Origin: Macrothele yani
Taxonomy: Eukaryota > Arthropoda > Arachnida > Araneae > Macrothelidae
Reading direction: 5' to 3'
DNA: 64,000 bases
Assembly: GCA_039090855.1 (NCBI GenBank)
Contig: CM077006.1
Location: 46,509,336-46,573,335 of the forward strand
Part shown: positions 32,653 to 42,468 of the stretch, piece by piece
Layout: each line of letters opens with the position of its first letter
Position numbering within the stretch: position 1 is the first letter of the stretch
Translations under genes and position numbers: made by a program
The notes under the pieces: model-generated
What the model was told of the DNA's origin: nothing
What the model saw: the letters and a program-made list of their open reading frames with translations, nothing else
Databases searched by the model: none

Positions 32653-32874
32653 TGGTATTCCTGGTTTTACCAGCATTCTTGCCTTTATTAGTTTGGTTTT
32701 GAATTGACTAAGTCTGTTGATATTTCTTGCACAGTTCAGAAATACTACCTTTGGTTAGATTTCCATCTATCATACTTTTCTTATGATTTCTTCATAAGTG
32801 TAGCCTTCTTTATGTAAAACCAGTATTTTACATTGCTTTCTAAGAGACTAGTCAACTCTTCTCACTTTGTTTAT

Positions 32875-33427
32875 CATCTTACTAAGTTACTCACTAAGTT
32901 ATCAAGGAATAGAAAAATCCGTGAAAGAAAAAAAGTGGGCAACTTGAAAAGTGGCTGACTTGTTAACACACAGAAGAATAAGAGTTATATTATTCATTAT
33001 TATTAGCTACTCGTATTATTTCTATTTAGCTATTATATTATTTATTATTTCTTTTAGGTATTATTAATTATCATTTCTATATAGCTATTATTCATTATTA
33101 TTTCTATTTAGCTATTATTCCTTATTATTAGCTATCATTTCCATTATTCGTTATTTATTTTTGTTATTATTATTGTTAGCCCTCATACCCTCAAATGAAA
33201 GCTGACTAATGATGCGTTGTGTGTCTGTGAAGATCTGTTTTTCCCAATGCGAAAGTTCGCTTTAAAGTGCTTTACTGAAATCGAAATGGTCTCTGCTTTT
33301 CTAAGTTGTGTTTTAAAGTCACTGTTTCATAATATTAAGTAATATTCAAATACATTCATGTAGCATTTTCAGTGTTACAAGCTTCTTCAATAATTCTCAT
33401 TTTTGGTAAAAATACAACCACCAAATT
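32875..33427. other. AT-rich, TTATTATT-type low complexity
   Basis: Repeated ATTATT and CTATTTAGCTATTATT words at about 32990-33180. No gene. Confidence 0.6.
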
Positions 33428-33438
33428 CTAGGTGGTGT

Positions 33439-34085
33439 AATTACGAAACGCATATAGCGTATGAAATCCGTTTATTTTCGTGGTGTAGTCAGTACAAATA
33501 TTCGCCAAGCTTTCGCACTCTGCTGGGAGGCTTTTTCAAGGCAATGATAGACACAAAAATGCAGAGAATTGGAACATGTAAAGAACGAAGATGATTTTTG
33601 AAAATAACGCCGGTGACATCACGAGCATATTACATGAATTTTTTATCACGTAATTATACAGAGCGCCGTGATGTGTTTCCATCTTTTAATAATGTATGCC
33701 AAGCCATTGGTAGTTCCGTAGAGACTATATCATTGCATGCTACTTTGTTGGATAGGATTTCCACTGTTTTCCTGATGGCAGTCTCTTTGAAATTCGTGTA
33801 AGGGGCAATTCTTCTAATATTATGCCATACAGGAGCGGCCGAGCAAGGCATGACTTCTCTGGCGAGGGCTGTATTCTGCATGTCCTGCTTCACACTTCGT
33901 ACGTGTTCTTTACATCTAGTGTCCAAGGATCGCTTTGTCATTCCGATATATATCTTTTCCGTGTTATCAGGATATACCAAAGGTATAGCATACACACCCG
34001 CCTTTTCTTTCTCACACTGTCTCTCCTTGCAGCTTGATATTATATGTGATAACGGGGTCGGGGACTTCATTGCTATTAATATGCT
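33439..34085 (-). mobile_element. Inverted truncated tail of the PLE
   Basis: Reverse complement of 36340-37010 with few differences. It carries the GIY-YIG part of the frame on the minus strand (33654-34091, IPLVYPDNTEKIYIGMTKRS) and ends at the pLTR terminus. Identity to the full copy indicates both were made in one insertion. Confidence 0.92.
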
Positions 34086-34381
34086 TGGCATACATTATTA
34101 AAAGATGGAAACACATCACGGCGCTCTGTATAATTACGTGATGAAAAATTCATGTAATATGCTCGTGATGTCACCCGCGTTATTTTCAAAAATCATCTTC
34201 GTTCTTTACATGTTCCAATTCTCTGCATTTCTGTGTCTATCATTGCCTTGAAAAAGCCTCCCAGTGGAGTGCGAAAGCTTGGCGAATATTTGTGCTGACT
34301 ACACCACGAAAATAAACGAATTTCATACGCTATATGCGCTTCGTAATTATTCAACTCTGGTGTATTTAAAAATAAAGTTAC
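34083..34381 (+). repeat. PLE left pLTR
   Basis: Direct repeat of 36722-37021, about 300 bp, ending TTTAAAAATAAAGTTAC. It contains a GAAAGCTTGG segment preceded by a GC stem, a degraded hammerhead-like core (TTGAAAAAGCC in place of CTGATGAAGCC). Confidence 0.9.
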
Positions 34382-34472
34382 CGATGCTGCATCCGGGCAT
34401 GGAATCAACGACTTTTAAACTTTTTCGGAAGTTCCGTCTAGCACTAGCGGGGAGACTGCAAACCTAGAATTC

Positions 34473-36772
34473 TTGATGTCCTGCAAAGAGAACAACATCA
34501 TCCCCAAGTTTCTACAGTTTAAGTCAGCGTTGAGTGACAACTGCTTCCAGCGACGTAAGAAAGAATTTCTCGAAAGAACACTATCACACCTAGTGAGGGA
34601 AAAGAGAATCCTGGTAATGAAATTACATTCCAGAACTTTCAGACATTACCAGGCGTTAGAGATTATAACCGACCCATTTTATTTGATATACTTCTTCGAA
34701 AAGTCAGTGTTCTGATTTCAAGAGAGAAAGAGGTCCTGAATAAGAAGCATCGCAAAAAACTAGAGGTTCTTCGATCAACTCAGATTCGAACTAATAATTA
34801 CAGAGTCCCCTTCATAAATGAATCGACAGTAACTTTGACGGATGAACAAGTAAAAGTTTTGGAGCAATGGCCAAAATATTGCCCTCCATCGAAGCCTAAC
34901 ATCAAGCAGTTAATATCAGAAGTAGAAAGTATAATCTCCCAAGTGCCAGCAGAAGATCGTGATATGACCAGATGTTTAGCGGTATCGAAATGAAAAAGTA
35001 GTGTATTGAATTTTAACAGCAGGAATATTGAAAAAAGGAACTTTAAGGAAAGTGACAGACACATTAAGAAAGTTTTGGAGAACCTACGCAATGACTCTAG
35101 AATATCGATTACCCTAACCGACAAGTCGAATCAGATTACCATTATGAACAGGTCTGATTATATTGGAAAACTTAAGGAATTTGTTGATCAATCGGACTGA
35201 ATTCCGCAGTCGAAGAATCCTCTAAACAGCATAATACGGAAAGTTCAAGCTCTAGCCAGGGGCAAAGATCTACCGGAAATTATTAGAATGTCAGCAAAGC
35301 TTCCACCAGGCCCTACAATTCCACCACTCTTTGGACGACTAAAGAATCATAAACCTGGATCTACCCTTAGACCTATAGTTGCAAAAAACAAAGCTCCTAC
35401 GTACATATTAGAAAAATCCGTAGCTAAATTCTTCTCTGAACGTTTAAAAAACTATGATTACGTAATCAAGTCAACAAAAGAATTTGTGGAGCGCGCGAGA
35501 AGGTTAAATATATTTGATAATGATATAATGGGAAGTTTCGACATAGTGTCTTTATATCCATCTATACCTATACCAGAAGCTGTCGCAAACCTTGAAGAAA
35601 TAATTGTCACTTCCCGTGAATTCACACCAACCCAAACAAAGAAAATTATCGCCGCCTTAAATCTCATTACTAACCACAACTACTTCAAGTTGGAAGGAAA
35701 CATCTACAAACAAACTAAAGGAGCACCGATGGGTTCACCTTTATCTGCAATCCTTGCGGAAGCAGTACTTAGACCGCTAGAAGATCTCATCCTTTTAAAT
35801 TGTATCAAGAAACCCCGAGTTTGGATCCGCTATGCAGACGACATATTCTTCATATGGGAACATGGAGTAGATGAATTAAATGATTTCATGCGCAAGATAA
35901 ATAACCTACACAATACAATAAAGTTCACCATGGAGCTTGAAAAAGACGGGACGTTGAATTATCTTGACGTCGCGCTCTGAAGAAATAGAACATCCAGCTT
36001 CGATTTTAACGTTTATTATAAACCGACCGCAGTACCGAACCTTGTCCCTCCTCATTCGCACTGCCCAAAGGAGTACAAAATTTCCGCATCTAGAGCGTGG
36101 TTCCATAGAGCGTACAACGTATGCAAACCCGATTATCTAAATAAAGAAGTTGAGAATATCTATAGCAAAGGTCTAAAGGCTGGATATAAGAAGGATGATA
36201 TAAACAGAGTACATAAGACAGTGAGAAATCGTATAATATCAGCAATAGAAAAATCGCCTAGTAGGATAATGAGATACGCAGGATCCATCACATATATTCC
36301 AGGCTTTACATATTGGTTAAAGAATTTATTACGCAAATACAGCATATTAATAGCAATGAAGTCCCCGACCCCGTTATCACATATAATATCAAGCTGCAAG
36401 GAGAGACAGTGTGAGAAAGAAAAGGCGGGTGTGTATGCTATACCTTTGGTATATCCTGATAACACGGAAAAGATATATATCGGAATGACAAAGCGATCCT
36501 TGGACACTAGATGTAAAGAACACGTACGAAGTGTGAAGCAGGACATGCAGAATACAGCCCTCGCCAGAGAAGTCATGCATTGCTCGGCCGCTCCTGTATG
36601 GCATAATATTAGAAGAATTGCCCCTTACACGAATCTCAAAGAGACTGCCATCAGGGAAACAGTGGAAATCCTATCCAACAAAGTAGCATGCAATGATATA
36701 GTCTCTACGGAACTACCAATGGCTTGGCATACATTATTAAAAGATGGAAACACATCACGGCGCTCTGTATAA
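34473..36772 (+). pseudogene. PLE reverse transcriptase / GIY-YIG polyprotein
   Basis: The N-terminal part is in one frame (NNIIPKFLQFKSALSD). A frameshift near 34630 leads to a frame open to 36772 except for three stops, all TGA (34991, 35198, 35978). The RT domain is intact around 35288-35977: PPLFGRLKNHKPGSTLRPIV (PLE thumbprint), SFDIVSLYPSIP (first Asp of the active site), KGAPMGSPLSAILAE, IRYADDIFFIWE (catalytic YADD) and LNYLDVAL. The C-terminal endonuclease holds GVYAIPLVYPDN and IYIGMTKRSLDTRCKEH, the GIY-YIG motif with catalytic arginine and its EH. Overall length of about 765 codons is normal for Penelope. The enzyme would prime reverse transcription at a nick made by its own nuclease. 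The limited damage suggests recent activity in this genome. Confidence 0.93.
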
Positions 36773-37021
36773 TTACGTGATAAAAAATTCATGTAATATG
36801 CTCGTGATGTCACCCGCGTTATTTTCAAAAATCATCTTCGTTCTTTACATGTTCCAATTCTCTGCCTTTTTTGTGTCTATCATTGCCTTGAAAAAGCCTC
36901 CCAGTGAAGTGCGAAAGCTTGACGAATATTTGTGCTGACTACACCACGAAAATAAACGGATTTCATACGCTATATGCGTTTCGTAATTATTCAACTCTGG
37001 TGTATTTAAAAATAAAGTTAC
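36722..37021 (+). repeat. PLE right pLTR
   Basis: Includes the last codons of the polyprotein and the 3' UTR. Differs from the left repeat at only a few sites (for example GACGAATATT against GGCGAATATT). Ends at the 11-bp duplication. Confidence 0.9.
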
Positions 37022-37031
37022 TAGGCGGTGT

Positions 37032-37190
37032 GTTACCCAAATTTGCCGGTGGCGTTCTTCGAACTTAAATCCTTCTGCTCTGGAGTCAAATGCTTTGTCA
37101 ATTAAGCTGCGCCGGGAAAGGCTTATCACCGCTGCTAACCCGTCTTAATATGTGCATCACCTCTGTAGTACGTCCAGTGCTCGAAATGGA
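37032..37190 (-). repeat. tRNA-derived SINE, family 2
   Basis: The minus strand reads GGCGCAGCTTAATTGACAAA (A box side) and AAGTTCGAAGAACGCCACC (B box side). The plus-strand body AAAGGCTTATCACCGCTGC and GTAGTACGTCCAGTG is shared with 48540-48705 and 3022-3125. Confidence 0.75.
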
Positions 37191-38561
37191 AATTGTGGTT
37201 GGTTGGTTGGTTGGTTGATTGTTATGGTGCAAGGGCCATGTTTGGCCCGGAAAGAGCGCCAGACCATCATAATAGCTTAGAAGGCCCGCGCACTGAACGC
37301 CGGAAAACTACGTGAAAAAAACGTAAGAGAGTATATAGGCTGATGTCCGTGGTGGGTGGTCGAGCATGCATGAGCTTGCTCACTCCCGTGTAAGCGTGAC
37401 TACGGATGTGCGTGGTTGTTGTTGTCAAATTGTCAACTAAATTTATTTTCATAGAGGAATATTAAAAGTATTCAAATTCTCTACTAATGGGGAGGTTCTC
37501 AAAATGGATTACAGCAATAAAGCGTGAAAATTTTCAACTTTAAGGTACGTGGAAACCTTTTGTTAACCTTATTTTAAACTACTCGTAAAATAAAAATTTT
37601 GAACTAGAAAATTTTAATTTGGCTAATTTTATAATCTAATGCATCTCACAGCGGGAAGTCAAAGCACTGAAAAGATTTTTGAAAAATGAAATTTATGTTT
37701 GTAATTGAAAGAATAGATTACTTGTGTTGTTATAGTAACCCATAACATGTTTTTGCCAATGTATCAAATAAGTTCAAAGTAAATATGTATATTTAGGAAG
37801 GGATTTTAAACTTTATTATGGACACAGAATAATAAGGGTTGCATGTGAAAAATTTTGATCCCAAGAGTAATATGTTGATACATTCGTACTTAGAATTATT
37901 TAAGTCGGAATTTAGGAGCAGAAAACGCCAGATTAACTTTTTTGGGGTCCCTATTTCTGCGGAAAGTCTTAAATGATTTACGTAAAATATTTATATCCTA
38001 TACGAAATATATGTATGTCATGTACACATCTAACATGCCTATGTCCTTTATATAAATGCTAAGGCCTTGTTGCCATGTGAAATACATCTTTTGTGTTTGC
38101 AGACATAGAGAATTGCATTGAATTATCATTTTTAATATTTATTACTAAAAGAACACAAACACTGAATCAAGCATAGACAGCAAAAATTAGATATGAATGC
38201 ACAAAAACAGAAGTTCACACATAGTTCAGGAGTAAGTTTGCCTTTAAAATGTCCGTTTAAAGATTTTGAAGCATTTTCTACAAACCAACACATTGAAGAA
38301 CTCTCGTGTGAGCAGTGTGTATGCTCTGTCTGTGGTAGGATGGGAATTTATCAAAACCATTCAATTTCTTAAAAATTAGCTGAAATATATCAGTACTACC
38401 TGGTCAAGAAATTATTTACTTGCCCAGGTAGTAAAAGCTGGATGCGCAGGAAAATGTATCTTTTTAAGATAACAAACCAGAACCCTATTTTTTTTAAGTT
38501 AAAAATATGAACTGTTTTAACATGTTTGCACTTCCATTTTAAGGGTCTGTATTACAAATGT

Positions 38562-38867
38562 TCAATGCACAAACGTGTGTATACCAATTTTTAAGATGCT
38601 GATGCTAAAATTCGTATGAAATGGTACGATGATGAAACTGGGGTCTCGGAAATTTAGTGATTCTGCCATGTTCCTTTTGTTAAAGTTTTCTCCCTTTGTC
38701 ACTAAACATGAGAGGTCAGTTACATCAGAGGCATGCATACTGTTGTTGATTATAAACAAAATTTGGAGCAAAACTAGGTTTCCGATTTCTCGGCGTAGAG
38801 CATAACATATATAAAGATGTGATATTACTCTTTCCTTGGTACTTCGTAACAATAATACAACTTCCAT
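38562..38867 (-). CDS. Unrecognised 101-residue frame in P-like element
   Basis: The product starts MEVVLLLRSTKERVISHLYI. It has no C2CH THAP zinc pattern, no DDE motif and no signal that I recognise. Base composition matches the surrounding AT-rich DNA. It is listed only because it is one of the two longest frames in the cryptic element, and could be a remnant exon or chance. Confidence 0.12.
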   Translation of the reverse strand: MEVVLLLRSTKERVISHLYICYALRREIGNLVLLQILFIINNSMHASDVTDLSCLVTKGENFNKRNMAESLNFRDPSFIIVPFHTNFSISILKIGIHTFVH

Positions 38868-38954
38868 TAATTAACAATGACATGAAACACGACATGTGAT
38901 GACTGTCTTTTTTTTTCTTGTGTAGTAGGAAATTTTATTACAAACTTTTTTATT

Positions 38955-39233
38955 TTAAAATTTAGTTTCCATGCACAGGCAATTAGATGTTTTATTTACC
39001 TGCCCAGACGAATGATTTAGATGCTCTGGGCACCTCGGGCATGGTATTTTTAAGCCTCGGATATTGTTATTTTTAAGAGAAAGAAAAGTACGTAGATCTA
39101 CATGAATCCACATATTGTGGAAACTATGTTCTAAACAAACAAGATTTTTAAAATACAAGTAGAAATATATACTCGCTTCTTTTTTTTCTTTTGAAAACAT
39201 TTGCTTAAAATGAGAGATCAACTTTTTATTCAT
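38955..39233 (-). CDS. Unrecognised 92-residue frame in P-like element
   Basis: The product starts MNKKLISHFKQMFSKEKKEA and contains IPCPRCPEHLNHSSG, with cysteines at close spacing that do not form a known zinc-binding pattern by eye. It lies just upstream, in minus-strand reading, of the frame at 38562-38867 and in the same direction. If the element once had a split transposase these would be candidate exons. No splice sites can be argued with confidence. Confidence 0.15.
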   Translation of the reverse strand: MNKKLISHFKQMFSKEKKEASIYFYLYFKNLVCLEHSFHNMWIHVDLRTFLSLKNNNIRGLKIPCPRCPEHLNHSSGQVNKTSNCLCMETKF

Positions 39234-40929
39234 TTATCTAGACTTATCTGTTTCCAGACTTCCTGCACTGTGTCTTCACAAGCTACAGCAATAATAGCTG
39301 GAACTAATATATCTCATATTATCCGATAACTACTGGAAAGTGTGCTTCCAAACGTGAGGGTGGGTGTCAATTTTTGTATGGGGAAAAACTTCTTCAATCC
39401 TTCGCAGAATTTATTTTGAAACCAAGATCATAAAAAAAGGAAAAAACAATCTTTTTCCATAGCTTTAGCAATGACAAAACATGTGTGCAAAATTTTATAC
39501 CATTGCTTTTTATAGTTTCTGAGAAAATGGTACATCAAGTTAGTCAATTTATAATGAAACATGTACATCTTTTAAAATACATCCTATAGTACCAAAACAA
39601 TCGCTTAGATTTATTCAGTACAATAACTGCATGTGCATTTGTCAGGTTCTCAAAAAATATAATAATTATCTGAAAAAATACTTTAAGAAATTATTGGAAC
39701 AAATTTCAGATTTTCTTAGAAACGTGTCTTTGAAATTCTTCAAGGAACAGCTAACGGACACATAATCAAATTGTGCTTGTGATACACAAAGAACTACACA
39801 ACCATAATTATATGTACATTGGCAGTTTTGCTGAATACTTCTTGAAAATCAAAATTTCAGGAAATTTCTGCCAATAAGTTACTTGTATTTTTCCAGATAA
39901 AAAGAAATGCTTATATTGTGGATCCAAATAATTTTGCTTAATGCTACTAATATACTTAATACATTGACAAGGTAACTTTTTTGAAATAGTGCTCTGGAAG
40001 ACAAAAATTATAAACTTTATATTTGCTTATCAAAATGAAGTTGTCCAAACACGTAACTAGATGGTACTAAAATTAGGAAAACTTGTTAAGTGTCATTATT
40101 GTACGTTTAATAATGTAGCAATGGCATAATTTTCTTGAAATCTTAATTTATTTGATGCAATCAGTGGATCAAGCAGCAATTCACTGTATGTATGTTAAAA
40201 CGTGTTTTATTGAGCCTTTGGTAATAATTAAAAAACACAGAAAAAAATTCAGTTTTTCTTGACCTTTTTTTATATATTAATGATCACGGATTGCATATAA
40301 AATACATTTTCACTAAAGGAATTATTTCATTACTAAAATTTTCATAGTCATAAGTTTGCAATGAATGAAAAATCTGATTCCTTAAATATGTCAATCGACA
40401 TCTTTTGAAACGACGGTGATACTTCGTAATGGACCCTCAAACTAATCTTTCAAGTACAAGAACGATTTGTTCACAAGTACAGGAATCATTCGGTTAACTA
40501 TAAAGACACTATAACTTCAAGTGAAACTACGACAACAGTTTATAATTTCGATTATAGGAATGGTTTATCACTTCCAGTGAAATGACAGGGATGCTTTCAT
40601 TAAGTTGACAAATCTGTGTTGCTTACCCTTTCCAGTCGAAATTATTGCTACGCTAAATTTTACGCTGTAATTTCTTTTTCTTCTGTATTTTAAAAGATTA
40701 TTAAACAAACTTGTTAACTCTGCAGTTATTTGAAAACTAACACACAAGTTCTTATTTAAATGCAGTGAAACTCTAAAAGAAACACGACCTGGTTAGTTGG
40801 TGTACGTAAAGACGCGTTCGTTCGCACATCGCCGTAATGCTCCTCTCCGCGACTACGGACTACTCTAGTGACGTCACAAATCGGTGCGCGGGCCTGTTAA
40901 GCTATTAGGGGTGATGGCCAGACACAAGA

Positions 40930-41110
40930 CAAACAAACAGTATTAAAAAACGTGGCATAAATCCCAAAATCTGGCTGACCAAGTAAAACCGAACCATGAG
41001 AATGATGGAAGGGCCAAAAAAGACAATGAAACAAACAGTATTAAAAACATGGTACAATGGTTAGAAACTAGCCGATTAAGTAAAACTGAGGAATGAGAAT
41101 GATAAAACAC
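40930..41110. repeat. Two diverged 98-bp tandem copies in LINE 3' UTR
   Basis: AAACAAACAGTATTAAAAA recurs 98 bp apart (about 40932 and 41030). Each copy continues into AAGTAAAAC and GAATGAGAATGAT-like words. Tandem repeats are common in LINE 3' UTRs. Confidence 0.85.
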
Positions 41111-41247
41111 ATCACGAAAACGAACACAACTACACATAAGATGAGTCGCAGGAGAGGGACGAACTGTCACTCTCCTCCCCTTATGTTCCTCTATAATGTT
41201 GGTTGAGGGTGGGGACCTCGCTGAGTCTGAGACAGTTGTAATGTTGG

Positions 41248-42468
41248 TCAGTTGGACCGCGACAGTTGGATGGACACTGCACACCTTTGCGGATTTAGGG
41301 CCGGGTCTTCCACACGTGCACCACAGTTTTCTGCTGGGAACTGGAAGAGTCCAGTCGTCTTCAAAAGAGAAGGCGCAGAGTCAGCTGGTCGAATAAGCTG
41401 GAGCTCGGTGAAATCCACCTGTGTCGCTTGTTCAGCTGTAGATCTCTTGGCAAGTGCGGCGAGAGCTACAGGGTGCGGGACAAAGGGCTGCACGGGTTGT
41501 GGCAGAGACTGAACTACTGCGGCAAAAGTACGCTGTCGGTTGTTGGGAATACCCAACTTGGCCTTGGCAGCAGGGTACGAGAGGCCTTCCAGGGTCTTGA
41601 GGCTCTGGATCGCCATCTCGTCCTTCCATTTCATACAGTTGCGGGAGTAAGCTGCATGGGCCTCACCACAGTTAACACAGCAGGCAGCAGAAGTGCAACC
41701 TTCCCCGTCATGTTCACTGGAGCCACAATTTGCGCAACGAGCGGAACTGTGACATGAACGTTGTGAATGTCCGTACCTCTGGCACCTGAAACAGCGCAGA
41801 GGACTGGGAATGTACAGGGCGAACTCCACAGACCAAGTAGCCAGTCTTGATTTCGGTCGGAACTTTCGGGGAGTTAAAAGTCAAGATTGCATTTTTAGAC
41901 TTAATCAAGAACCATCGCGCCGGAACATCATACGACGTGCAGCAATAACACCCTGATCTGCAAGTTCACTCACCAATTCGTCCTCACTGCATGGCAAGAG
42001 ATCAAACTCCGAAATAACACCCGAGAGGTGTTAAGAAACAGGTGATATCACTTTGACAGGAATGCCTTGAAGACTAGTGAGGTGCATAAGAGTGTTACTC
42101 TGAGAAACACTGCAAGTTTGGACAAGCAGGTCCCCAGAGCGAAGCTTTCTCACAGACTTCAAGGAGCCAACCGCAGCGTCCAAAGCTTTAGAAATGAAAA
42201 AGGAGATCTGGTGGACAGTCTCTCATTCGGATCGATGGATTCTACAACTAAGCGTGTAGCATGCGTATTCACAGCAATCGAGGGGAGACGACGCTTCGGA
42301 GCGACTGGTACAGCTGCCGAAGAAGAGGTTCCACGTTCTTGGTCCAGGTCATGATCTAAAGACCGTTTAAGGTTATGGGACTTGTAGGTTGAGAAGACGA
42401 AGGAGAGTCGTTGTCAACTATCATTTTCTCAGGTGACTTGAATTTGGAATTTTTGTTTTTGTTTTTAC
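41248..42468 (-). pseudogene. LINE ORF1 (gag-like, three zinc knuckles)
   Basis: Minus strand, starting at the ATG near 42468: MGKNKNKNSKFKSPEKMIVD. After frameshifts there is an RRM-like part (KALDAAVGSLKSVRKLRSGD, LLVQTCSVSQ, GIPVKVISPVS then a stop). The last 194 codons (41248-41829) are open: CFRCQRYGHSQRSCH, CANCGSSEHDGEGC, CVNCGEAHAAYSRNC and MKWKDEMAIQSLKTLEGLSY. These are three CCHC zinc knuckles followed by the usual W-K helix. This order matches ORF1 of I and jockey-group LINEs, which packages element RNA. Stops and frameshifts in the N-terminal half mean it is dead. Neither the apurinic endonuclease nor the RT follows downstream. Confidence 0.88.

Larger units (their letters stand above)
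31487..32874 (-). pseudogene. Tc1-like transposase pseudogene split by a MITE
   Basis: On the minus strand from 32874 the N terminus reads INKVRRVD, then LHKEGYTYEEI (HTH). Next comes DDRRIKRLCLSDRSELPQCG up to 32529. The frame is then interrupted by the hAT MITE. It resumes at 31936 with RTVRRRLKDFGLNSKISRKK, PFLSPKQRRKIFELAKIHVN and RVIWSDETRISI (first D). Further on, several frames give AYIFQ-DSAP (second D region) just before a SINE truncates it at 31487. The third catalytic residue is lost. Several stops and frameshifts are present. Confidence 0.85.
33428..37031 (+). mobile_element. Penelope-like element, near complete
   Basis: The unit comprises an inverted 5'-truncated copy (33439-34085), a left terminal repeat (34083-34381), the coding region and a right terminal repeat (36722-37021). 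Flanking words CTAGGTGGTGT (33428-33438) and CTAGGCGGTGT (37021-37031) form an 11-bp target duplication with one mismatch. The junction at 34083-34085 shares GCT between the inverted piece and the repeat. This layout, with pLTRs and an inverted tail, is known for PLEs. Confidence 0.93.
37265..40916. mobile_element. Cryptic 3.65-kb TIR element, P-superfamily candidate
   Basis: The left end reads CATCATAATAGCTTAGAAGG then CCCGCGCAC. The right end inverted reads CATCACCCCTAATAGCTTAA then CAGGCCCGCGCAC. The TIRs are thus about 30 bp, the left having lost four C. It interrupts the LINE 3' UTR and duplicates GCCAGAC at 37258-37264 and 40917-40923. With one more base the right flank is GGCCAGAC, the known consensus target of Drosophila P. 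P elements also have 31-bp TIRs starting CAT. The inside is AT-rich and I recognise no transposase or THAP domain. The minus-strand frames at 38562-38867 and 38955-39233 are unassigned. A piece at 37895-37985 resembles the satellite at 43565. Confidence 0.7.

Noticed and set aside
38562..39233. P transposase or THAP domain in the cryptic element
   Set aside because: The C2CH spacing and the conserved residues of a THAP domain are not visible, so the P assignment rests only on TIR and target site.
41248..41829. Retroviral or LTR-element gag because of CCHC knuckles
   Set aside because: No LTRs, protease or integrase. The three-knuckle order and the following W-K helix fit LINE ORF1, and the 3' UTR tail is LINE-like.
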